The notes beneath the pieces are model-generated. The model did no database searches and was not told where the DNA came from. It was given only the letters and a program-made list of their open reading frames with translations. From MGBC102946 sp022793145 (GTDB taxonomy: Bacteria > Bacillota_I > Bacilli_A > RF39 > UBA660): DNA of 19,186 nucleotides. The position numbers and the translations under genes were made by a program. Each line of letters opens with the position of its first letter. Positions within the stretch are counted from its first letter, which is position 1. The stretch is taken from NCBI GenBank assembly GCA_947426265.1, contig CANEDJ010000027.1:1-19186 (forward strand), given 5' to 3'. Shown here one piece after another: positions 14,211 to 19,186 of this stretch.

Positions 14211-16025
14211 TTAAATTTCTTTTTTATATTGGTAAACTTTCGCAGTATTCCTGCTTTCTTCTTTTAATTTTTCATTTGCTTGGATTTCTAAAGTATGATA
14301 ATCTAGTTTTCCAATTGCTGTAAGAGGGAAACTGTCACGAACTTCGTATCCAACTGGCTGACTATATTCAGGTAGAAGTTTTTTACAAAGCATTTCTAGT
14401 TCTGCTTCTAAATTAAAGCAAGTAATGCCATCTTTTAATGTTACAAATACTTTTGGTAATTTTCCTTGAACATGTTCTGTATCATTAATTCCAACTACCA
14501 TACAAGATTCTACTGATGGATGTTTCATAATTACATTTTCGATTCTTGAAGGATAAACTTTAAATCCGTCATGACGAATAATAATATTTTTAATTCTTCC
14601 TTCAATGAATAACATTCCATCCTCTCGCATATATCCTAAATCTCCACTATGAACCCATATGCTTCCATCTGCATGTCTTTTTACCACTTTTGCTTCTTCT
14701 TCTGGATTTTCGAAATATCCTAACATTCTATTTGGAGTTTGAATTTGAACTTCCCCAACTTCTCCATAATCTAGTTCTTCCCCTGTTTCTGGATCAAAAA
14801 TAGCAATTACACTATGAGGAAATGGAATTCCAACGCTTCCGATTTCATTAGCTTCATTTGAAACACAAGCTGAAACAGCCGCATTTACTTCTGACATTCC
14901 ATATCCTTTATTTATTTTATATGGACAGTTATGTGAAGCTAAAAATTGGTTCACTTCTTCTTCAAGTTCAACTAGCATTGCATCCCCACCTACTGTTGGT
15001 GCAATAACATAAGATAAATCTTTCTTTCTCATTCTTTTACTATGAATTAATCCTTTATAATGTGATGGAACACCAGTCATATGATTAGGTTTATATTTGT
15101 TCATCAACTTATCAAACTCTTCTGGATTAAATTGAGGAATTAGAATTAATTCCATGCCACAAATAAGCGGCAAATGTAATCCATTTCCAATTCCATATGC
15201 AATAAATGGTGGCATTATATTTAACCAATTATGTTCTCTTTTAAAATCATATCCAGCTAATATACAATCAAGTGCTGCTATATTTACATTATCATTTGAT
15301 AGCATAACTCCTTTTGGTACACCTGTTGTTCCTCCTGTATGAACAATAACTGCTGCTTTTTCTTGATTATATGGAGCTTCCATTGCTTTTGCATTTTTGC
15401 TTCTATCTATAAACTCAGACCATTTAGTGAAACTTAAGCTTTTTGTTAATCGATCTAGTTCTTTCTTGTTAGGATCTTTCATCGCCTCAAAAAACATTTT
15501 TGCTGCATATCCTAAACTAATTCCCAATGGCATAGAATCTGCTGGAGAAATTTGAACAACTTCCCTTACGGAAGTCTTTTCCTTTATTTCTCTAAATTTT
15601 GGAGCTGCAACATCTATTGTAAACAACAATGTACTATGTACCTCTTCTGCATAGTGTTCTAATTCTTCTTTACTTGATCTTGGATCTACCATATTGGAAA
15701 TAGCGCCAATCTTACATAATGCATAAAATAAATAAATTGCTTCTGGGGTTGATGGCATTGCAATTGTAACAATATCATCCGTTTTTACACCTGATGCAAC
15801 TAAAGCATCAGCAGTTTTGTCAATGTTTTCAAATAATTCTCCATATGTAATTTTTTTATCAAAATAATTAATTGCTACTCTATCTAAATATTGTTGATTA
15901 TTTTCTTTTAAATATCGATAAATCGTTGTAGCTGGCAATTCATAATTTATTGCTTCTTCAGTATAATATTTTAACCAAGGCTTTTCTACAGAAGCCTTTT
16001 TTAATGTCATTTTTCTTTCTTCCAT
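14211..16025 (-). CDS. AMP-forming acyl-CoA synthetase-like adenylating enzyme
   Basis: 604 residues, full length for the ANL superfamily, which activates a carboxylate with ATP to an acyl-AMP and usually then forms a CoA thioester. Core motifs in order are the P-loop HTGGTTGVPKG (229-239), GYGMSE (374-379), Asp462 in HSGDLGYM, Arg477 in EGRIKN, the hinge region GFKVYPSRIE (487-496) and catalytic Lys573 (TAIGKLD). The acyl substrate is not predictable; fatty acid or aromatic acid are candidates. GGGAG lies about 8 nt before the ATG at 16025; another in-frame ATG is at 16010. It has a near-consensus promoter and its own terminator, so it is probably monocistronic. No acyl-carrier or beta-oxidation gene is nearby. 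Confidence 0.88.
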   Translation of the reverse strand: MEERKMTLKKASVEKPWLKYYTEEAINYELPATTIYRYLKENNQQYLDRVAINYFDKKITYGELFENIDKTADALVASGVKTDDIVTIAMPSTPEAIYLFYALCKIGAISNMVDPRSSKEELEHYAEEVHSTLLFTIDVAAPKFREIKEKTSVREVVQISPADSMPLGISLGYAAKMFFEAMKDPNKKELDRLTKSLSFTKWSEFIDRSKNAKAMEAPYNQEKAAVIVHTGGTTGVPKGVMLSNDNVNIAALDCILAGYDFKREHNWLNIMPPFIAYGIGNGLHLPLICGMELILIPQFNPEEFDKLMNKYKPNHMTGVPSHYKGLIHSKRMRKKDLSYVIAPTVGGDAMLVELEEEVNQFLASHNCPYKINKGYGMSEVNAAVSACVSNEANEIGSVGIPFPHSVIAIFDPETGEELDYGEVGEVQIQTPNRMLGYFENPEEEAKVVKRHADGSIWVHSGDLGYMREDGMLFIEGRIKNIIIRHDGFKVYPSRIENVIMKHPSVESCMVVGINDTEHVQGKLPKVFVTLKDGITCFNLEAELEMLCKKLLPEYSQPVGYEVRDSFPLTAIGKLDYHTLEIQANEKLKEESRNTAKVYQYKKEI

Positions 16026-16052
16026 TCTCTTCTCTCCCTATTCTTTTGCCCT

Positions 16053-16112
16053 TTTTATTGCTTTCATTATATTAGCACACAGCATACCATTTGTCAAAGA
16101 TTTTATTGCTTT
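16053..16112. repeat. 12-bp direct repeat flanking the acyl-CoA-synthetase promoter
   Basis: TTTTATTGCTTT occurs at 16053-16064 and 16101-16112, 48 bp apart, with the promoter between them and the second copy covering the mutL stop codon. It may be chance in AT-rich DNA. Confidence 0.4.
16069..16097 (-). promoter_or_regulatory. Strong promoter of the acyl-CoA-synthetase-like gene
   Basis: On the minus strand: -35 TTGACA (16092-16097, consensus), 17-nt spacer, -10 TAATAT (16069-16074) preceded by TGC (extended -10). It begins 5 nt after the mutL stop codon; no terminator hairpin is visible after mutL. Confidence 0.82.
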
Positions 16113-17914
16113 TGTTCAAAACCGCTACGTTTAAATAATTTTTCCAAATCATAATTTGAATAAAATATGATTGTTGGTCTTCCATGTGGACAATTAAATG
16201 GATTGTCGCAAAGTCTTAAATCTTTAATTAATGCTTCCATTTCTTCCTGACTAATATTCATATTGGCTTTAATCGCCATTTTACAACTTAACATAGTTGC
16301 TATTTTCTCATTGAATTTTTCAATTGTAAATTCTTTTTCTTTCTCTAAAATGACATCAATAATTTTTCTAGTTGCTTGTTCTTCATAACTTTTTGGTAAC
16401 CAAGTTGGATGTGCTTTTACAATAATAGAATTAATTCCAAATTCTTCTATTTCGAATCCCATATTTTCCATTATTTCAAAGTTTTCTTTTAAGATAATAT
16501 ATTCATTATTTGCGAGTTCCATTGTAAAAGGAAATAAAAGTGAAATACTGCCTTCTTTTGGACCCCCTAACTTCTTTTTATACATTTCATAATTGACTCT
16601 TTCTTTGGCTGCATGTTGATCAATCAAATACATTCCTAAATCATTTTGACAAATAATATATGTTCCATGTACAAGTCCAACTGGATATAAGTCTGGAAGT
16701 CGCTCTTTTTTTTCTTCTACTTCTTCTGGATGTTCTAATATAATTTCTTCTTGGTCTTCCACTTTTTCTACAAAATCAGAATTCATTTCTAAAGTTTCTT
16801 TGTATTCAGGTTCTTTTACTATATCAAACTCTAGTTTCTGTTCTTGATAAATTGGTTTTCGAATAGATTCTACAAAATGATTTGGTTTTGGTTCTTCTTT
16901 TTTTTCTTCTAAAACAACTTCAGGAATTAAAGTTTTCTTATGAAGAACACTTTTAATGAGTGTCTCAATTAATCTGATTAATTCTTCCATTTTGCTAAAT
17001 TTAATATCCATTTTAGTTGGATGAATATTCACATCAATCAAGCTTGAATCTACTGTAATATTTAGTACTGTAATTGGATATCGATTGTCAGGTTTAAAGG
17101 AATGGTATGCATCATTGATAACTCGATTCAATTCTGTATTTCGAACAACTCTACCATTTACTAAAGTGACCATATGATTTCGATTGGCTCGATGTACTTC
17201 TGGTAAAGATATAAATCCTTCTACCATATAGTCATCGCTTTCTCCTTTTATCTCTATCATCTTTCTAGCAACTGTAATTCCATAAATACTTTTGATCGTT
17301 TTTAATAACATTCCACTTCCATCTGTATTTAATAAGTTTGTTCCATTGTTTGTCAAAATAAATTTGATATCTGGATGAGATAGTGCTAGTTTATTGATAT
17401 ATTCTGTAATACTTGCAAGTTCTGTATAAAGGCTTTTCATATGTTTTAATCGTGCTGGTGTATTATAAAATAAATCTTTCACGCACATAATGGTTCCTTT
17501 TCTTGCTTCACTAGGAGATACTTCTAATACTTTTCCTCCTTTAATATGAACATAGGTTCCGACTTTTCCAATAGAAGTCCTAAGAGTCACATCACTAACA
17601 CTCGCAATAGACGCTAATGCTTCTCCACGGAAGCCTAATGTGTCAATATGATATAAATCATCTTCATCTTTTATTTTGCTAGTCGCATGACGAGAAAACG
17701 CTAATACAGCATCTTCTTTTTCCATTCCTTTTCCATTATCTGTTACTTTGATTTCTTTTGTTCCTGATTCTAATAATTCAATTTTTATTTCTGTACTTTC
17801 TGCATCAATACTATTTTCAACAAGTTCTTTTACCACAGAAGCACAACGTTCTACGACTTCTCCTGCTGCTATTTTATTTGCTAATATTTCATCCATTACT
17901 TTTATAATTGGCAT
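16103..17914 (-). CDS. mutL: DNA mismatch repair protein MutL (endonuclease-type)
   Basis: 603 residues. The GHKL ATPase domain (1-330) shows Glu30/Asn34 (KELVENSIDA), DNGKGM (59-64), GFRGEAL (94-100), NGRVVRN (253-259) and NIHPTK (296-301). A charged linker (about 333-405) leads to the dimerisation/endonuclease domain: DQHAAKERVNYE (432-443), matching DQHA(X)2E(X)4E, then SCK (543-545), CPHGRP (575-580) and FKR (594-596). MutL of this type nicks the error-containing strand itself, as in Bacillus, so no MutH is needed. mutS, often adjacent, is not immediately upstream. The RBS before the ATG is poor (GTGAT), though the N-terminus MPIIKVMDEILANKIAAGEV fits the family exactly. Confidence 0.97.
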   Translation of the reverse strand: MPIIKVMDEILANKIAAGEVVERCASVVKELVENSIDAESTEIKIELLESGTKEIKVTDNGKGMEKEDAVLAFSRHATSKIKDEDDLYHIDTLGFRGEALASIASVSDVTLRTSIGKVGTYVHIKGGKVLEVSPSEARKGTIMCVKDLFYNTPARLKHMKSLYTELASITEYINKLALSHPDIKFILTNNGTNLLNTDGSGMLLKTIKSIYGITVARKMIEIKGESDDYMVEGFISLPEVHRANRNHMVTLVNGRVVRNTELNRVINDAYHSFKPDNRYPITVLNITVDSSLIDVNIHPTKMDIKFSKMEELIRLIETLIKSVLHKKTLIPEVVLEEKKEEPKPNHFVESIRKPIYQEQKLEFDIVKEPEYKETLEMNSDFVEKVEDQEEIILEHPEEVEEKKERLPDLYPVGLVHGTYIICQNDLGMYLIDQHAAKERVNYEMYKKKLGGPKEGSISLLFPFTMELANNEYIILKENFEIMENMGFEIEEFGINSIIVKAHPTWLPKSYEEQATRKIIDVILEKEKEFTIEKFNEKIATMLSCKMAIKANMNISQEEMEALIKDLRLCDNPFNCPHGRPTIIFYSNYDLEKLFKRSGFEQKQ

Positions 17915-17949
17915 GTTATCACGACCATTCTACTTCTTTTAACAATTCC

Positions 17950-17958
17950 ATTATACCA
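17950..17958 (-). promoter_or_regulatory. Extended -10 promoter of mutL
   Basis: TGGTATAAT on the minus strand, 36 nt before the mutL start codon; no good -35. The preceding gene has its own terminator, so mutL is probably transcribed from here. Confidence 0.6.
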
Positions 17959-17966
17959 AACTTTAC

Positions 17967-17988
17967 AAAAAAAAACCATAAATGGCTT
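17967..17988 (-). terminator. Intrinsic terminator of the 167-aa hypothetical gene
   Basis: On the minus strand, AAGCCA pairs with TGGTTT (one G-U) around a 4-nt loop, followed by a long T-tract, starting 7 nt after the stop codon. Confidence 0.65.
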
Positions 17989-17995
17989 ATTTCTA

Positions 17996-18499
17996 TTATT
18001 CTTGGTTATGCTTTTTATTAATGGTTTCTATCAATTTTAAAACTTTTTGCTTTACCGTTAATCCTTGTTTTAATGTATGTGTAACTGGTTGTTCCATACG
18101 ATAGTAGCGATCCGCTAGCAAAAACAGTTCTTGTGTAATAGGCTTTTGCATCCTACTAAAAGCTTCCAATTTTACCAAACGATATTCTAATAATTCTTGT
18201 TCTTTTTTATTTTTAGCTTTTCTTAATCGAAATCCCGTTTTTCCATCAGATAAGATAACTTCTTCAAATAATTCATGCTGATAATTATTTCTATATGGAA
18301 AATTAAAGCCTAAAACTTCTTTGATATCTGTTTGAAATTCATAGTAAGCTCGACAGATTGCACGCCTATATTGTTGTAATTCTAAATTTGTGACAATTCC
18401 TTTTAAATCAGTTGATTTTAATGACCAATATAGTGATACATCTGCTGGAATTTCTATTAAATTGGGTAAACTACCAAAAATTTTGATATCTTCTTCCAT
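17996..18499 (-). CDS. Hypothetical protein, 167 aa
   Basis: Family not recognised. Soluble, mostly helical, with no signal peptide or membrane helix. Aromatic and basic patches in the middle (RRAICRAYYEFQTDIKEVLG, FNFPYRNNYQHELFEEV) and a strongly basic helix (FRLRKAKNKKEQELLEYR) could suit nucleic-acid or protein binding, but this is only composition. The start is firm: GGAGGTGA 5 nt upstream and a good promoter. It lies between mutL and another unknown gene and has its own terminator. Confidence 0.75.
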   Translation of the reverse strand: MEEDIKIFGSLPNLIEIPADVSLYWSLKSTDLKGIVTNLELQQYRRAICRAYYEFQTDIKEVLGFNFPYRNNYQHELFEEVILSDGKTGFRLRKAKNKKEQELLEYRLVKLEAFSRMQKPITQELFLLADRYYRMEQPVTHTLKQGLTVKQKVLKLIETINKKHNQE

Positions 18500-18521
18500 T
18501 TTTTCACCTCCAAATTATGAC

Positions 18522-18551
18522 ATTATATCATCTTTTAGAAGTTTATTTCAA
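18522..18551 (-). promoter_or_regulatory. Promoter of the 167-aa hypothetical gene
   Basis: On the minus strand: -35 TTGAAA (18546-18551), 18-nt spacer, -10 TATAAT (18522-18527) with an extended TG (TGATATAAT). Confidence 0.72.
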
Positions 18552-18593
18552 ATGCTTTTTATAAATTCTGAAAAATTTTACAAATACTATACT

Positions 18594-19046
18594 TTAGAAT
18601 TTCTTTTTTTGATATATTTTAAATTGTTCTTCTTGGGCTTCTGTTAAGCTTCTATTTAAAGAATAACCATATCTATTTAAAGCATGCTCGTATTTTCCAA
18701 TTGTTCTTTGTCCAATTCCTTTTTCTTCTAATAAAACGTTCTTCCCTATTCCAATACTATCAACAACAAGAACAACTCTTTTTAAATCTCTTATTCTTTT
18801 TATGGCCTGAACAAGATCATTTCTGAAAAATTTAAGACCATATGTAGGTGCGGTTAGGAATGTTTCTAATTCCAAACTCAAAATATCAAATCGTTCTTCT
18901 GTATCAATATCTGCTTGATAAGATGGTTTATATGAATCAATTTGTTCATCTAAATAATCTCTTAATCGTTTTAAACCTTCTATGTTTCCAATTTTAATTT
19001 CTTGTTCGATTATTTCTTTTATTTTTCTACAATCTTTATGTTTCAT
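18594..19046 (-). CDS. Hypothetical protein with an RNA-polymerase-alpha-CTD-like/helix-hairpin-helix C-terminus
   Basis: 150 residues, family not recognised. The N-terminal half is charged and helical (KIKEIIEQEIKIGNIEGLKR, RDYLDEQIDSY). Residues about 92-132 contain two glycine turns, SIGIGKN and EKGIGQRTIGKYEHALNRYG. The second resembles the helix-hairpin-helix (NLGxKSLxEIxxxLxxxG) of the RNA polymerase alpha C-terminal domain; this is pattern similarity only. The start is firm: AAGGGGGA 4 nt before the ATG. No proper terminator follows; a 7-bp inverted repeat after the stop lacks a U-tract on this strand. The 94-nt gap to the next gene carries that gene's promoter. Confidence 0.72.
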   Translation of the reverse strand: MKHKDCRKIKEIIEQEIKIGNIEGLKRLRDYLDEQIDSYKPSYQADIDTEERFDILSLELETFLTAPTYGLKFFRNDLVQAIKRIRDLKRVVLVVDSIGIGKNVLLEEKGIGQRTIGKYEHALNRYGYSLNRSLTEAQEEQFKIYQKKKF

Positions 19047-19071
19047 AAAATCCCCCTTTTTTAGCTGTTAT

Positions 19072-19101
19072 AGGGTATCATAAAGAAACCAAAATTGTCA
19101 A
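19072..19101 (-). promoter_or_regulatory. Probable promoter of the 150-aa hypothetical gene
   Basis: On the minus strand: -35 TTGACA (19096-19101), 18-nt spacer, weak -10 TACCCT (19072-19077) preceded by TGA as an extended -10. The -35 overlaps an arm of the inverted repeat at 19095-19149. Confidence 0.45.
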
Positions 19102-19149
19102 TAGCAAAAAAAATTTGATATTGTATATCAAATTTCAGACTGTTGACAA
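19095..19149. repeat. Nested inverted repeat, 55 bp
   Basis: Outer arms TTGTCAATAG (19095-19104) and CTGTTGACAA (19140-19149) pair at 9 of 10 positions, the tenth being a U-G pair in + strand RNA. Inner arms AAATTTGATAT / ATATCAAATTT (19111-19121, 19125-19135) are perfect over 11 bp with a 3-nt loop. Confidence 0.75.
19106..19135 (-). terminator. Intrinsic terminator of a gene entering from the right edge
   Basis: Read on the minus strand, the 11-bp stem AAATTTGATAT / ATATCAAATTT is followed by TTTTT (an 8-nt run including the stem end). One minus-strand frame is open from the right edge to a TGA at 19128-19130 inside this stem (last residues LCQQSEI), which would fit the stop-in-terminator pattern seen elsewhere here. 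Confidence 0.6.
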
Positions 19150-19184
19150 AGTGGTATATTCAAAAAGAATATGCTACTTTTTTT
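19148..19184 (+). other. Hairpin with T-tract at the right edge (+ strand terminator-like)
   Basis: 14-bp stem starting AAAGTGGTATATTC (19148-19161) with a complementary arm at 19167-19180, loop AAAAA, then Ts. The two imperfect pairs are G-U in + strand RNA but A-C mismatches in - strand RNA, so structure and T-tract both favour the + strand, although no + strand gene is seen before it. Confidence 0.5.
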
Positions 19185-19186
19185 AT

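Noticed and set aside
1545..16025. A bile-acid or steroid pathway linking the HSDH-like SDR with the acyl-CoA synthetase.
   Set aside because: The genes are over 11 kb apart in separate units, and no other bile-acid gene is present.
18541..18606. The inverted repeat AAATTCT/AGAATTT after the 150-aa gene as its terminator.
   Set aside because: The 26-nt loop is large and the T-tract is on the wrong strand for that gene.
19143..19172. A + strand promoter starting with TTGACA at the right edge.
   Set aside because: No acceptable -10 lies 16-18 nt downstream, and the bases belong to the arms of two hairpins.

Overview
This is an AT-rich, gene-dense stretch of chromosome from a low-GC Gram-positive bacterium. 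The ribosome binding sites are strong AGGAGG/GGAGGTG types. Promoters are sigma-A-like with frequent TGnTATAAT extended -10 elements, and intrinsic terminators are common. UGA acts as a stop: the VanZ-like gene and the GntR gene both end in TGA right at the next gene. The code is therefore standard and Mycoplasma/Spiroplasma-type code 4 is unlikely. The mix of genes (F420-glutamate-ligase-like protein, VanZ, CYTH protein, YtrA-type ABC operon, endonuclease-type MutL) suits an uncultured or gut-associated member of Bacilli or Clostridia. Placement below that level is a guess. I see no phage, transposase, CRISPR or conjugation genes.

Layout: the left edge holds the 3' part of a tRNA-Lys(CTT) on the + strand with its terminator. 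Almost everything else is on the - strand, so it is best read from right to left. Far right: a composite inverted repeat, then two unrecognised proteins, then mutL with an intact MutL endonuclease site. Next come an acyl-CoA-synthetase-like adenylating enzyme, a membrane hybrid histidine-kinase-like protein whose key catalytic residues are replaced, and a stand-alone YhaM-type HD hydrolase coupled to it. A metallo-beta-lactamase-fold hydrolase follows as its own unit. A small + strand island (9416-10685) holds tRNA-Thr(CGT) and a nucleotidyltransferase-fold protein. Further left are a GT2 glycosyltransferase with TPR repeats, an operon of methyltransferase, VanZ-like and CYTH genes, a YtrA-like operon (GntR regulator, ABC ATPase, ABC-2 permease, probably also a GNAT acetyltransferase), a small unknown protein, an SDR oxidoreductase and a CofE-like ligase.

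Two themes stand out. First, the kinase-like protein at 12289-14130 has Gln in place of the phosphoacceptor His, has lost the glycine-rich ATP lid, and has an incomplete receiver domain, yet the reading frame is intact. It is translated just ahead of the HD hydrolase, which suggests a sensor that works by binding rather than by phosphotransfer. Second, transcription units are packed very tightly. Stop codons lie inside terminator hairpins, and the next promoter's -35 box begins one base after the U-tract (three cases), or the U-tract runs straight into an extended -10 (two cases). A clean palindromic operator over the -10 box marks the GntR/ABC operon as probably autoregulated.
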